A stretch of DNA of 24,763 nucleotides, taken from contig CALHTA010000057.1 of NCBI GenBank assembly GCA_938038645.1, positions 1 through 24,763 on the forward strand, written 5' to 3'. The notes below the pieces were generated by a model. That model worked only from the letters and a program-made list of their open reading frames with translations. It did no database searches and was not told the DNA's origin. The position numbers were made by a program, and so were the translations under genes. This document shows positions 8,806 through 17,759 of the stretch, piece after piece; positions within the stretch are counted from its first letter, which is position 1, and the number at the start of each line of letters is the position of its first letter. Source of the stretch: an uncultured Thiotrichaceae bacterium. Lineage in GTDB: Bacteria; Pseudomonadota; Gammaproteobacteria; Thiotrichales; Thiotrichaceae.

Positions 8806-9285
8806 CTAGCCGGTGTAGGTGGCCGAAATAATTTCGTATTCACGTAAACCGTTAGGTGCTTTGACAACCGCAACATCACCAACTTCCTTGCCGACTAAAG
8901 CACGAGAAATTGGGGAGGAGACAGCAATTTTATTCAACTTAATGTCAGCTTCAATATCACCAACAATTTGATAAATTACAATCTCTTCAGTTTCAAGATC
9001 TTCCAATTCAACCTTAGCGCCAAACACAACACGATCCTGTACATTGAGCGAGGTAACATCAATTATTTGACCCGAAGATAATGCTGACTCCAATGCCTGA
9101 ATGCGACCTTCAGCAAAGCTTTGCTGCTCTCTTGCAGCATGATATTCAGCATTTTCTTTAAGGTCGCCATGCTCTCTAGCTTCTGCAATAGCCTGAATGA
9201 TACGCGGGCGATCCACTGTTTTTAATCGGTTCAGCTCTTCTTTTAAAAGCTCCGCGCCTTGTGCCGTTATTGGAGGTCTATTCAT
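8806..9285 (-). CDS. greA: Transcription elongation factor GreA
   Basis: GreA enters the secondary channel of RNA polymerase and stimulates cleavage of backtracked transcripts. The 159-residue length is standard. An N-terminal antiparallel coiled coil (about 10-75) carries the tip acidic pair D41 and E44 in [13 protein letters not shown], the residues that place the catalytic metal. The C-terminal FKBP-like domain runs from about 80, with [10 protein letters not shown] and a final ANGLREYEI segment. The ATG overlaps the carB stop as ATGA, so its translation is probably coupled to carB. The carA-carB-greA order is a conserved arrangement in many gammaproteobacteria. Confidence 0.97.
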   Translation of the reverse strand: MNRPPITAQGAELLKEELNRLKTVDRPRIIQAIAEAREHGDLKENAEYHAAREQQSFAEGRIQALESALSSGQIIDVTSLNVQDRVVFGAKVELEDLETEEIVIYQIVGDIEADIKLNKIAVSSPISRALVGKEVGDVAVVKAPNGLREYEIISATYTG

Positions 9286-12200
9286 GATGCCTTCTTAATT
9301 CCTTCATGGAGGTCTTGCAGACGATAAACCTGCTCCTTATCTTTGAACGCCATTGCCTCACAAAGCGCCCAAGCACCTGCCATAGTTGTTGTGTAAGTGA
9401 CTTTACCTTGCAAAGCCTCTCTTCGTATCTCATACGAATCGTTTATTGCCTTCTTCCCTTCGGTCGTATTGATAATCAAGTTTACTTCATCATTCTTGAT
9501 CATATCAACTATATGGGGGCGTCCTTCACGAACCTTATTGATACTTCTGCAATCAATGCCTTTATCATTAAGCAGCCTTGCAGTGCCTCGCGTTCCAACT
9601 AAATCAAAACCTTGACTAACCAAGCTTTCTGCAACACCTACGATATATTTGCGATCGACTTCTCTTACACTAAGGAAAGCCGTTCCTGCATTCTTAGGAA
9701 AACTAATACTCGCACCGCGCTGTGACTTACCAAAAGCTTCAGCGAAACTCTTACCAACTCCCATCACTTCACCCGTAGACTTCATCTCAGGGCCAAGGAT
9801 TGGATCAACGCCAGGGAACTTAATAAATGGGAAAACTGCTTCTTTAACGGAATAGTAGTCTGGGACAACTTCCGTAAGACAGTCTTGCTCCTTCAAAGAA
9901 ACACCAGCCATACACCTTGCCGCAATTTTAGCTAAAGGTTGGCCAATTGCTTTTGATACAAACGGGACGGTCCTTGATGCTCGCGGATTAACTTCTAGTA
10001 CGAATATCTCGTCATCTTTTATGGCAAACTGGATATTCATCAAGCCAACAACGCTAAGAGCCTTGCCCATTTTTACGCATTGCTCACGCATCTGATCTTG
10101 AAGACTATCGCTTAAAGAATACGGAGGTAGTGAACAAGCTGAGTCACCAGAATGTACACCCGCCTGCTCAATATGCTGCATGATGCCACCGATTAAAACA
10201 TCTTCGCCATCACAAATAGCATCCATATCAACTTCTATCGCATCATCAAGAAAACGATCCAATAAAACTGGCGAGTCATTCGAAACTTCTACTGCAGTGC
10301 GCATGTAATAACGAAGGTCTTCTTCGTTATAGACTATCTCCATTGCACGGCCACCCAATACGTATGAAGGTCGTACAACAAGCGGATAACCGATCTCAGC
10401 AGCAAGTGTTACCGCCTCTTCTGGCTCACGCGCCGTTCTATTGGGAGGCTGTTTTAACCCAAGCTCTTGAATCATCTGCTGAAAACGCTCGCGATCCTCG
10501 GCCATATCAATTGAATCTGGACTTGTACCGATGATAACAGCACCACTCGCTTCTAACGCTTCTGCCAATTTCAGCGGTGTTTGACCACCATACTGCACAA
10601 TGACGCCTTTAGGCTTTTCAAGATGCACAACTTCCATCACATCTTCTAAAGTCAAGGGCTCAAAATACAACCGATCCGATGTATCGTAATCAGTTGATAC
10701 TGTCTCTGGGTTACAATTCACCATAATGGTTTCATAACCGTCATCGCGCATAGCTAGGGCTGCGTGAACACAACAGTAATCAAACTCAATTCCTTGACCG
10801 ATTCGGTTTGGACCTCCGCCCAAAACCATGATTTTATCTTTATTAGAAGGGGCTGATTCGCACTCTTCGTCATAAGAAGAGTACATATAAGCAGTATCTG
10901 TTGAGAATTCCGCTGCACAAGTATCCACACGCTTATAAATTGGCCTAACACCAATTCCTCTGCGGTAATCGCTCACTTCAGCTTCTTTGGTATTGAGTAG
11001 TTTAGCAAGACGACGGTCAGAGAATCCTTTGCGCTTCAGGTCAAATAGCTCATCTTTGTCGATATCAGAAATGACTCTGCCTTTTAAAGCCTCTTCCATT
11101 TCAACAAGCTCTTGAATCTGATCTAAGAACCAAGGATCTATAGCCGTTTGCTCAAATAATTCTTCTGCGCTCTGACCAAAGCGGAAGCCATCAGCAACAT
11201 AAAGAATACGCTCTGGACCTGCTTCGGTTAACTCGCGACGTAACTCATCCTTTGGAGAGTCAGCATTGAGATTTAACCTCTCGTCTAAACCGTCTATCCC
11301 TGTTTCAAGCCCACGCAATGCTTTCTGGAAAGACTCTTGGAAGGTACGACCAATCGCCATAACCTCGCCAACAGATTTCATTTGCGTTGTTAGACGTGCA
11401 TCCGCTTTTGGGAATTTTTCAAATGTAAATCGAGGGATTTTCGTGACAACATAATCGATTGAAGGCTCAAATGAGGCCGGAGTCGCACCACCCGTAATTT
11501 CGTTGCGCAATTCATCAAGCGTGTAACCAACAGCCAACTTAGCGGCTATTTTTGCAATCGGGAAACCGGTTGCTTTTGAAGCTAAGGCTGATGAACGAGA
11601 TACTCGTGGGTTCATCTCGATTACAATCATTCTGCCATCGACAGGGTTGATTGAGAATTGAACGTTTGAACCGCCTGTGTCAACACCAATTTTACGCAAC
11701 ACATCAATAGAGGCGTTTCGCAAAATTTGATATTCTTTGTCCGTTAGCGTTTGAGCCGGTGCTACGGTTATTGAGTCACCGGTATGCACGCCCATCGGAT
11801 CCACATTTTCTATCGCACAGATAATGATGCAATTGTCAGCGGTATCTCGTACCACCTCCATTTCGTACTCTTTCCAACCTAGCAAAGACTCTTCAAGCAG
11901 CACTTCTGTCGTTGGCGACATATCCAAACCGCGCGCAACAATTTCTTCAAACTCATCACGGTTGTAGGCAATACCACCACCGGAACCACCCATGGTGAAA
12001 GACGGCCGAATGATCGTAGGAAAGCCTAAGCCTTTTTGGATTTGATTGGCTTCTTCCATGCTATGAGCAACACCCGCACGGGCAGAGTTAAGCCCGATAT
12101 CCGTCATCGCATTTCGAAACTTTTCACGGTCTTCGGCCATATCAATGGCTTCTTTTCGTGCACCAATCATCTCAACATTGTATTCGTTTAGAATACCTTC

Positions 12201-12512
12201 GCGATCTAAATCAAGCGCACAGTTGAGAGCCGTTTGCCCACCCATTGTTGGGAGCAATGCATCCGGCTTTTCCTTCTCGATTATTCTCGCCACCGTTTCC
12301 CACTGAATTGGTTCGATATAAATCGCATCGGCCATTTCAGGGTCAGTCATGATGGTTGCAGGATTAGAATTAACTAAGATGACGCGGTAACCTTCTTCAC
12401 GTAGCGCTTTACAAGCTTGTGCGCCCGAATAATCAAACTCACATGCCTGACCTATAACAATCGGTCCAGCACCTATGATTAAAATACTTTTTATGTCTGT
12501 ACGTTTAGCCAT
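9282..12512 (-). CDS. carB: Carbamoyl-phosphate synthase large subunit
   Basis: CarB uses ammonia from CarA, bicarbonate and two ATP to make carbamoyl phosphate for arginine and pyrimidine synthesis. At 1076 residues it is full length. Two homologous ATP-grasp halves are visible: the first starts with [20 protein letters not shown] and contains GGQTALNCA and [18 protein letters not shown]; the second starts near residue 558 with [17 protein letters not shown] and contains [10 protein letters not shown] and [16 protein letters not shown]. The C-terminal MGS-like regulatory domain from about 937 has [10 protein letters not shown] and NTTEGKKAI, which bind UMP/IMP/ornithine-type effectors in this family. 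It starts 3 bases after carA, with AAGG about seven bases before the ATG, and overlaps greA. Confidence 0.98.
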   Translation of the reverse strand: MAKRTDIKSILIIGAGPIVIGQACEFDYSGAQACKALREEGYRVILVNSNPATIMTDPEMADAIYIEPIQWETVARIIEKEKPDALLPTMGGQTALNCALDLDREGILNEYNVEMIGARKEAIDMAEDREKFRNAMTDIGLNSARAGVAHSMEEANQIQKGLGFPTIIRPSFTMGGSGGGIAYNRDEFEEIVARGLDMSPTTEVLLEESLLGWKEYEMEVVRDTADNCIIICAIENVDPMGVHTGDSITVAPAQTLTDKEYQILRNASIDVLRKIGVDTGGSNVQFSINPVDGRMIVIEMNPRVSRSSALASKATGFPIAKIAAKLAVGYTLDELRNEITGGATPASFEPSIDYVVTKIPRFTFEKFPKADARLTTQMKSVGEVMAIGRTFQESFQKALRGLETGIDGLDERLNLNADSPKDELRRELTEAGPERILYVADGFRFGQSAEELFEQTAIDPWFLDQIQELVEMEEALKGRVISDIDKDELFDLKRKGFSDRRLAKLLNTKEAEVSDYRRGIGVRPIYKRVDTCAAEFSTDTAYMYSSYDEECESAPSNKDKIMVLGGGPNRIGQGIEFDYCCVHAALAMRDDGYETIMVNCNPETVSTDYDTSDRLYFEPLTLEDVMEVVHLEKPKGVIVQYGGQTPLKLAEALEASGAVIIGTSPDSIDMAEDRERFQQMIQELGLKQPPNRTAREPEEAVTLAAEIGYPLVVRPSYVLGGRAMEIVYNEEDLRYYMRTAVEVSNDSPVLLDRFLDDAIEVDMDAICDGEDVLIGGIMQHIEQAGVHSGDSACSLPPYSLSDSLQDQMREQCVKMGKALSVVGLMNIQFAIKDDEIFVLEVNPRASRTVPFVSKAIGQPLAKIAARCMAGVSLKEQDCLTEVVPDYYSVKEAVFPFIKFPGVDPILGPEMKSTGEVMGVGKSFAEAFGKSQRGASISFPKNAGTAFLSVREVDRKYIVGVAESLVSQGFDLVGTRGTARLLNDKGIDCRSINKVREGRPHIVDMIKNDEVNLIINTTEGKKAINDSYEIRREALQGKVTYTTTMAGAWALCEAMAFKDKEQVYRLQDLHEGIKKAS

Positions 12513-12515
12513 GGG

Positions 12516-13652
12516 TTAACCTTGCGTCTCCATCATTGCAATGAATTTGTCAAATATAGGGGCTATATCATGCGGCCCGGGACTAGCTTCTGGGTGACCC
12601 TGAAAACTAAAGGCTGGGCAGTCTGTTCTTTCAATGCCTTGCAAGCTATCATCAAATAATGAACGATGCGTGGCTTTTAAAGTGTCGGGCAATGTTGTTT
12701 CATCAACTGCAAAACCATGATTCTGACTGGTAATCATCACTTTGTTGGTTGCTAAATCCTGCACCGGATGATTAGCGCCATGATGCCCAAACTTCATTTT
12801 AACGGTGCTTGCGCCACTTGCTAGACCTAGCAACTGATGACCTAAACATATACCAAAGGTCGGTACTTTATGCTCAAGAATTTGTGTAATTGCTGAAATA
12901 GCGTAATCACATGGCTCTGGGTCACCAGGGCCATTCGACAAGAATACTCCGTCCGGCTTCATCGCTAACACGTCAGCCGCTGACGTTTTTGCGGGCACTA
13001 CCGTTACACTACAGCCACGGTCCGCTAGCATTCTCAATATATTTTGTTTAACCCCATAATCGTAGGCAACCACTTGGAATTTTGCCGAACTGGGGTCAAC
13101 TGTAGTTTGCTGCTCTGGCTCTAGTTTCCATGTGCCTTCATTCCAAACATAGTTTGAATCTGTCGTGACCTCTTTTGCAAGATCCATGCCTTGCAACCCA
13201 GCAAAACCCTTTGCCGCGGTTAACGCTGCTGCTTCTGAAATATCATCACCAGCAACAATACAGCCACGCTGCGCGCCTTTTTCACGAAGTATTCGGGTTA
13301 GTCTGCGCGTATCAATGTCTGCAATCGCCACAATGCCTTTACGGTTAAGGTAGTGATCCAGGCTTTCATTGCTACGCCAATTACTGTAAAGACGCGGCAC
13401 ATCTTTGACTACTAAGCCCGTAGCATAGATATGCTGACATTCTTCATCCTCTGAGTTGACGCCAGTGTTACCAATGTGGGGATAAGTTAAGGTAACAATC
13501 TGTTGCGCATAAGACGGATCAGTTAATATTTCTTGGTAGCCTGTTAGCGAAGTATTAAAGACAACTTCTCCAACGCTCTGCCCATCGCTTCCAATCGACT
13601 TTCCCCGAAACACGTTTCCATCTTCCAAGACTAAAAGTGCACGTTTTTTCAA
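12516..13652 (-). CDS. carA: Carbamoyl-phosphate synthase small (glutaminase) subunit; UUG start preferred
   Basis: CarA hydrolyses glutamine and channels ammonia to CarB. A CarA-specific N-terminal domain is followed by a class I glutamine amidotransferase domain. Numbered from the upstream ATG at 13664, the nucleophile is C273 in GICLGHQ and the partners are H357 and E359 in [14 protein letters not shown] prefer a TTG start at 13652, four codons later: a strong GGAGG (13662-13658) sits five bases before it, while that same GGAGG would be inside the coding region if the ATG were used. The resulting start, (M)[11 protein letters not shown], aligns with the E. coli start [12 protein letters not shown] without overhang, and E. 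coli carA is itself known to start at UUG. carB follows after 3 bases. The 5-prime region holds several hairpins. Confidence 0.95.
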   Translation of the reverse strand: MKKRALLVLEDGNVFRGKSIGSDGQSVGEVVFNTSLTGYQEILTDPSYAQQIVTLTYPHIGNTGVNSEDEECQHIYATGLVVKDVPRLYSNWRSNESLDHYLNRKGIVAIADIDTRRLTRILREKGAQRGCIVAGDDISEAAALTAAKGFAGLQGMDLAKEVTTDSNYVWNEGTWKLEPEQQTTVDPSSAKFQVVAYDYGVKQNILRMLADRGCSVTVVPAKTSAADVLAMKPDGVFLSNGPGDPEPCDYAISAITQILEHKVPTFGICLGHQLLGLASGASTVKMKFGHHGANHPVQDLATNKVMITSQNHGFAVDETTLPDTLKATHRSLFDDSLQGIERTDCPAFSFQGHPEASPGPHDIAPIFDKFIAMMETQG

Positions 13653-13657
13653 CGTAG

Positions 13658-13662
13658 CCTCC
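13658..13662 (-). promoter_or_regulatory. Shine-Dalgarno that decides the carA start
   Basis: GGAGG on the minus strand, five bases (CTACG) before the TTG at 13652-13650. It overlaps the alternative ATG at 13664-13662, which itself has no ribosome binding site upstream. Confidence 0.6.
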
Positions 13663-13740
13663 ATGTAGAACTATTTCAGTAATATGCTTGTTATCAGCTG
13701 TTGGGTAGTAAACGGATTAACCTGTCAAAGCAATCCGAAT

Positions 13741-13814
13741 TGTGAAAAACACTTGTTTTAAGTGTGTCACATAACAAAACGAGATGTAGCTTTCGAAGTG
13801 AAAACTCATCTCGT
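13741..13814 (-). promoter_or_regulatory. Two hairpins between the 13922 gene and carA (terminator-like / carA leader)
   Basis: First in the minus-strand direction is an 8-bp stem with arms ACGAGATG (13779-13786) and CATCTCGT (13807-13814) and a 20-base loop, followed on the minus strand by TTTGTTAT. Next comes ACACTT/AAGTGT (13749-13754 with 13760-13765), nested in TGTGA/TCACA (13741-13745 with 13767-13771). On the minus strand its inner stem runs into five T. Both could end transcription from the 13922 gene, or be part of a carA control region. A perfect TTGACA lies at 13728-13723, but no matching -10 is found 16-18 bases further on, so I do not place a promoter. Confidence 0.45.
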
Positions 13815-13881
13815 ATTTATGGCAGCGTAAACCTAATCTATTCTACTAGAGTCTATGAATAAGATCTACGTGAAAGAGAGA

Positions 13882-13903
13882 TTAAACAGCGCTTTCTGTT
13901 TAA
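13882..13903 (-). terminator. Weak hairpin just after the 13922 gene
   Basis: A perfect 8-bp AT-rich stem TTAAACAG/CTGTTTAA with a 6-base loop lies 19 bases beyond the stop codon. The minus-strand sequence after it is TCTCTCTTT, a poor U-tract. It may be a weak terminator or a 3-prime end stabiliser. Confidence 0.3.
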
Positions 13904-13921
13904 AGCTCAAGTGGTAAAAAA

Positions 13922-14869
13922 TTAGTTGGTAGAGGTAAAGGTTTTAATCTGGTTGTCTATATCGCGAATGATCTGAGCCAGTTGCTGATTATTGAGAACC
14001 GACATTTCGAATTGCCTTTGTAGCTGCGTATTCTCTTCATCTGCCGTACGTAATTTTGCATTAATGGAAATCAGCTTTGCCATTGTTGTGCGGTATTGCT
14101 TGCTGATTTCGCTATCTCCTTGCATCAACGCTTCATCTACTTCCGGCGTAGTAAAGACCGAAGCTTTATTTTCAGCTACAGGCTCCTGAATACTTTCTTT
14201 ATCTTCCGTCACCCCAAGGTCATAACTGACTAGCGCTTGGTTAATATCATCAACGATCAACTGATCCCCTTCTACAAGAACCATTTCTGGAGCAGTCTTT
14301 GTTTCCGTAAGATTTAAATCTAAAAATTCTGTCTGATCGGGAATGATTGAAACATCGCTTTCTTGTTCAAACTGAGCAACTTCCCCAGATGTCGTTGTAT
14401 CAAGAACCTGTGGCTGTGTAACTTTCGCTTCAGCCTTCAACTCAAAGGATAAAAATGAATCATCACCCTCTGCTCTTTTATTATTCATTTCAAATCGCTC
14501 GATAGCATCGTTACGAAATGGACTCTCAATTTCTGTTAAGGCGGTTGGTGTTTCCACTTCAGAAATCACTGCAGGAGCGCTCGCTTCAGAGTTTGCCAAC
14601 AAATCTTCACGGTAATTGGCAACAGGCCGATCAATTAACTTACTCTCTAGAGATGACTTAATCTGGCTATCACTCATCAATACAGGCGTATTAGCATCAT
14701 CCGACTCTATTTCAAAATCAGCCTTCATACTAGGCTCAGCCGGCTCTTCAATTCGAAGACTTTCATCTGAAATGATTTCTGAGTTATTACCCAATAGGCC
14801 ATAAGCCAAAACCATCAAAATTAATGAGAACAATCCTACGAGTATAATTTTTATATTACGTTTGAACAT
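13922..14869 (-). CDS. Hypothetical acidic membrane-anchored coiled-coil protein
   Basis: I do not recognise this 315-residue protein. Residues 7-27 form one hydrophobic helix after a basic start (MFKRNIKIILVGLFSLILMV), so it is probably anchored in the inner membrane with the rest in the periplasm. Residues 30 to about 250 are acidic, rich in Glu, Asp, Ser, Thr and Ala, and look disordered. Residues from about 255 to 310 are Gln/Glu/Leu-rich with spacing that suggests a coiled coil (LRTADEENTQLQRQFEMSV). There are no cysteines and no catalytic motif. AAGAGA lies 9-10 bases before the ATG. It is followed by carA after 257 bases with several hairpins and preceded by the DUF4190-like gene. A role in envelope or polar organisation is possible but unsupported. 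Confidence 0.75.
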   Translation of the reverse strand: MFKRNIKIILVGLFSLILMVLAYGLLGNNSEIISDESLRIEEPAEPSMKADFEIESDDANTPVLMSDSQIKSSLESKLIDRPVANYREDLLANSEASAPAVISEVETPTALTEIESPFRNDAIERFEMNNKRAEGDDSFLSFELKAEAKVTQPQVLDTTTSGEVAQFEQESDVSIIPDQTEFLDLNLTETKTAPEMVLVEGDQLIVDDINQALVSYDLGVTEDKESIQEPVAENKASVFTTPEVDEALMQGDSEISKQYRTTMAKLISINAKLRTADEENTQLQRQFEMSVLNNQQLAQIIRDIDNQIKTFTSTN

Positions 14870-15067
14870 GATGACTATCTCTTAAGTTAGCAGTCATTAC
14901 AGCAACAGAACCTGATCTGTTTTACCGCAATAACGAATTTAAGAAATAGATTAAGTTAATGCTTATTCAGGCACTATTCATATCCCGACGAACCACCCCA
15001 ACTGCTGGAACAGTAGAAAAAATATTCTTTCCAGAAAATCAAACGAACATAAAGTGACGATTAACGG

Positions 15068-15388
15068 TTAACGTTCGCTCAACAACAGACTATAGCCCGT
15101 ATATTCAGCAACTGTTTGTAAAGTCTCTGGGTACACGAACACATAAACAATAGTCATTAAGCTCAACGCAGCTGCTAGATAGGAAAGCATCAAGCCGGCA
15201 AGCGCAAGCCTATCACCACCAAAGCGATATGGATTATTACGAATTTGCGAACGTGCAGTGTGACCAATTATTATTCCTGGAACGGCAATCAGAAAGCCTA
15301 AAAACAAAGACAGGAAGCCGCAAACTAAGGCAGCTCTCGAGAGACTAAGACGTGGGTAAGAAACGTCTATTGATGAACTAAGTGACAT
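15068..15388 (-). CDS. DUF4190-like small membrane protein (start revised)
   Basis: The 106-residue product has two hydrophobic segments separated by a short hydrophilic linker, HTARSQIRNNPYRFGGD. The pattern LSLSRAALVCGFLSLFLG, then PGIIIGHTARSQI, then GDRLALAGLMLSYLA matches DUF4190 proteins, which have no known function. The open frame extends to 15436, but I place the start at the ATG at 15388, because GGAG lies about seven bases before it and DUF4190 proteins have short N-termini; the 16 residues upstream (MDRRRIALDL...) are basic and have no ribosome site. It is divergent from the PqiA-like gene at 15528 and followed, 198 bases later, by the coiled-coil gene. Confidence 0.75.
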   Translation of the reverse strand: MSLSSSIDVSYPRLSLSRAALVCGFLSLFLGFLIAVPGIIIGHTARSQIRNNPYRFGGDRLALAGLMLSYLAAALSLMTIVYVFVYPETLQTVAEYTGYSLLLSER

Positions 15389-15461
15389 TGTTACTCTCCA
15401 TTTCGCAAGGTCTAGCGCTATCCGCCTCCGATCCATCGTCAGCTTTATGGATAATTAACCA

Positions 15462-15488
15462 TTGAAAATGGCTAAGGTTTGCTAGAAT
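15462..15488 (+). promoter_or_regulatory. Extended -10 promoter for the PqiA-like gene
   Basis: TGCTAGAAT at 15480-15488 provides a TGn-extended -10 (TAGAAT, five of six). TTGAAA at 15462-15467 is only 15 bases upstream, short for a -35 but tolerable with an extended -10. The predicted leader is about 33 bases. The same nonamer precedes the DUF4124 gene. Confidence 0.45.
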
Positions 15489-15527
15489 GCATTTATTATA
15501 AATTTATCGAGCTAACAACAAGTAATA

Positions 15528-16028
15528 ATGTCGACATCCCTTATAAAACGTTTCACTGCGCAAGGAATCATTATCAATGTATTACTACTGTGCAGTCTTG
15601 TTGCACTTGTTGTGGGGGTAATAGCTCCATTACTTACTTTACAGAAGCTTTATTTTATTGAAAATACTATTTCTTTAATTTCAACCATTCAAACACTCTA
15701 TAACGACAACGATTGGTTACTTTTTATCCTTATTACCGTGTTCAGCCTGTGCATTCCCGTGATAAAGATAGTGAGCCTATTACTGATAACTAATGTTGAT
15801 TTTAAAAAAGGCTCTTTTCTTGATAAGACACTTACTGTCATTGAAACCCTTGGCAAATGGTCTATGCTTGATGTCTTTGTTGTGGCCTTGCTTCTCGTTT
15901 CGGTAAAACTGGGGGCTTTAGCGAAAGTCGAAGTACATTATGGTCTATATGTATTTGCATTTTCAGTCATACTCACGATGGGTTTAAGCTTTTGGATTTA
16001 TCATTTAGCTCACAAAAAAAACCAATAA
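15528..16028 (+). CDS. Single-domain PqiA-like membrane protein
   Basis: The 166-residue protein has four hydrophobic segments (about 15-38, 62-88, 108-130, 137-160) and the PqiA-domain signature ETLGKWSMLDVFVVALLLVSVKLG, followed by a GLYVFAFSVILTMG segment. PqiA belongs to the paraquat-inducible PqiABC system, thought to move lipids across the envelope with an MCE protein PqiB. Typical PqiA has two copies of this domain in about 420 residues; here there is only one, and no MCE gene follows. The ribosome binding site is weak. It is divergent from the DUF4190-like gene. The 272 bases after it, up to the next gene, contain only AT-rich sequence with a TATTAT that could be a -10, and nothing else I recognise. 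Confidence 0.85.
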   Translation: MSTSLIKRFTAQGIIINVLLLCSLVALVVGVIAPLLTLQKLYFIENTISLISTIQTLYNDNDWLLFILITVFSLCIPVIKIVSLLLITNVDFKKGSFLDKTLTVIETLGKWSMLDVFVVALLLVSVKLGALAKVEVHYGLYVFAFSVILTMGLSFWIYHLAHKKNQ

Positions 16029-16300
16029 GAAGCCCATATTAATTAAAAACAAGACGATCTATACTTTTTTAATGACCCTCTAGGACACAATTTGCTACTG
16101 ATATATCAAGTTTAACAAGCTTCATAATTTCAATAAGATTCCGCAACAACAGTACTCGACATTAAATTTTGCAAAATCGATAGGATTTCCCACAAAATTC
16201 ATGCAGTATTATTTTTTGACTTTAAAATTCTAGGAAAGTCGGTATATCCAGGATGGACATACATGACGCTAATGATTTCTCACAGGAGTTGACATTCATC

Positions 16301-17707
16301 ATGATAAAAAGAGCATTATTACTACTATTACTGACCGCCGTATGGGCATTTGGTAGTTGGTGGTATTACACCTGCATGATAAAGGGGTTCTGTCGCACAG
16401 ACGGCGCATTTACTAGTGCTGCTGATAGAGCAAAAACTATCGCTACTACAGGTGCCGCTGCAGTTGCCGTTACCGCAACTGGATTGGTCAATGATGAACA
16501 AGCCACTCCTGAAACCCTAGAATCTGAGCCCACCACGGAAACAACACAGGCAACAGAAGCCGCTGATCAGGAACCTTCATCTACGGCAACTCCTTCTACT
16601 ACAAGTGAATTTATCGATCAGGATAATGATGCGATTTCTGATGAAGACGAAAGGCGTCTTGGCACAAATCCAGCTAGCGATGACAGTGACGGAGATGGCC
16701 TTAAAGATAATGAAGAGCTTGGCGCTGACCTTCAAAACCCAACCGACACGGATAAAGATGGCATTATCGACGCGCTTGATGAAGATGACGACAATGACAC
16801 TTTGCCTACACTTCAAGAAGGCACAATAGGAACAGACCCTAGAAATGCTGACACCGACGATGATGCACTGAGTGATGCTGATGAAGTCAGCAATGAAAAA
16901 ATTGGAACGAATCCACTACTCGCTGATACAGATAATGACGGAGTGTCTGACGGCAGCGAAGTCGGCTCTGAACCAAGCAATCCTATGGATACTGATAAAG
17001 ACGGTATTATTGATGCATTGGATGAAGATGATGATAATGACGGAATTCCTACCGCATTAGAAATAAAAGCCAACAGCGACCCAATGAGCCAAGATAGTGA
17101 CGGCGATGGTGTGAGCGATGGGGAAGAGTTCGGTAGCAACCCTGATCAACCAAAAGACACTGATGGTGATGGTATCTTCGATATTGTTGACTCTGACAAT
17201 GGCAGTGACGAACCTGCTACTGCAGAGGAAACTGAAGCCAGTGAGACTCCTGCTGCTTCTGCCGAAACTGAGCAAACTCCTACTGCCGAGCCTGCGACAG
17301 AAGATCAAGTCACAATTAATAAGTCTGAAAGCACTGGTGACGATGCATCATCTAAAATCACAATCCAGAAGAGTAGACTGTATTTCCCTTCACGCTCATC
17401 AAATCCTGGCCTTTCAGAAGCTGCAACCAACTACTTTAAAGAAGTAGCAACTTGGCTAAATGCTGATGACTCTCACAGAGTCACTCTGACTGGACATACT
17501 GACAGCGTAGGTAAGGCCAAAAACAATCTGGATCTTGGTTTAAAACGAGCCGTTGAAATCAAAGATATGATGGTGAAGCTTGGGGCGAATGAGTCACAAA
17601 TTGATGTTGCATCCATGGGTGAAACCCAACCTATTGCTTCTAATAAAACGGACTCAGGAAGACGTCAAAACCGACGTGTAGAATTAATTCCTTCCCTTAA
17701 ACAATAA
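16301..17707 (+). CDS. OmpA-domain protein with thrombospondin type 3 repeats, membrane-anchored
   Basis: Numbered from the ATG at 16301 (468 residues). A basic start and one hydrophobic helix (5-22) are followed by WYYTCMIKGFC with two cysteines (C25, C31). An Ala/Thr-rich linker leads to a calcium-binding thrombospondin type 3 repeat region (about 106-300) with many DxDxDG units. After a second low-complexity linker comes an OmpA C-terminal domain (about 352-465) with TGHTDSVG (D401), R416 and QNRRVEL, the peptidoglycan-binding residues of the family. The frame opens at 16253, but the strong AGGAG at 16284-16288 and the hydrophobic helix favour 16301; the spacing of 12 bases is long. Because the helix has no clear cleavage site it may stay in the inner membrane rather than be secreted. 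It is the first gene of a three-gene cluster ending at the terminator at 19331. Confidence 0.88.
   Translation: MIKRALLLLLLTAVWAFGSWWYYTCMIKGFCRTDGAFTSAADRAKTIATTGAAAVAVTATGLVNDEQATPETLESEPTTETTQATEAADQEPSSTATPSTTSEFIDQDNDAISDEDERRLGTNPASDDSDGDGLKDNEELGADLQNPTDTDKDGIIDALDEDDDNDTLPTLQEGTIGTDPRNADTDDDALSDADEVSNEKIGTNPLLADTDNDGVSDGSEVGSEPSNPMDTDKDGIIDALDEDDDNDGIPTALEIKANSDPMSQDSDGDGVSDGEEFGSNPDQPKDTDGDGIFDIVDSDNGSDEPATAEETEASETPAASAETEQTPTAEPATEDQVTINKSESTGDDASSKITIQKSRLYFPSRSSNPGLSEAATNYFKEVATWLNADDSHRVTLTGHTDSVGKAKNNLDLGLKRAVEIKDMMVKLGANESQIDVASMGETQPIASNKTDSGRRQNRRVELIPSLKQ
16745..17041 (+). repeat. 81-codon internal duplication in the thrombospondin-repeat region
   Basis: Residues 149-166 and 230-247 of the protein are identical (DTDKDGIIDALDEDDDND), exactly 81 residues (243 bases) apart. 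Ten of the 18 codons differ, all synonymously, so this is an old duplication kept by selection on the protein. Confidence 0.75.
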
Positions 17708-17722
17708 GCTATTACATGGATC

Positions 17723-17741
17723 GTAATCACTTAATGATTAC
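17723..17741 (+). other. Intercistronic hairpin
   Basis: A perfect 7-bp stem GTAATCA/TGATTAC with a 5-base loop lies between the OmpA-domain gene and the small gene, ending eight bases before the GAGG ribosome site. It has no T-tract. It might protect or process the mRNA and set the ratio of the three products. Confidence 0.35.
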
Positions 17742-17759
17742 CGTGCTTGAGGATAAAAA

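Noticed and set aside
13741..13771. Crp site suggested by TGTGA...TCACA
   Set aside because: The two half-sites are 21 bases apart instead of 6, so they are better read as the base of a hairpin.
15003..15032. CTGGAA/TTCCAG inverted repeat as a terminator of the DUF4190-like gene
   Set aside because: The stem is interrupted, the loop is long and AT-rich, and there is no T-run on the minus strand.
15389..15436. Longer start for the DUF4190-like protein
   Set aside because: No ribosome site; GGAG is correctly placed for the ATG at 15388.
16253..16300. Longer start for the OmpA-domain protein
   Set aside because: The ATG at 16253 has AGG directly against it, adds 16 hydrophilic residues before the membrane helix, and the better AGGAG lies further downstream.
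16813..17139. 108-codon minus-strand ORF opposite the TSP3 repeats
   Set aside because: Its Ser/Pro/Leu-rich low-complexity product is the antisense of Asp/Gly-rich repeats; there is no ribosome site and the plus-strand gene is clear.
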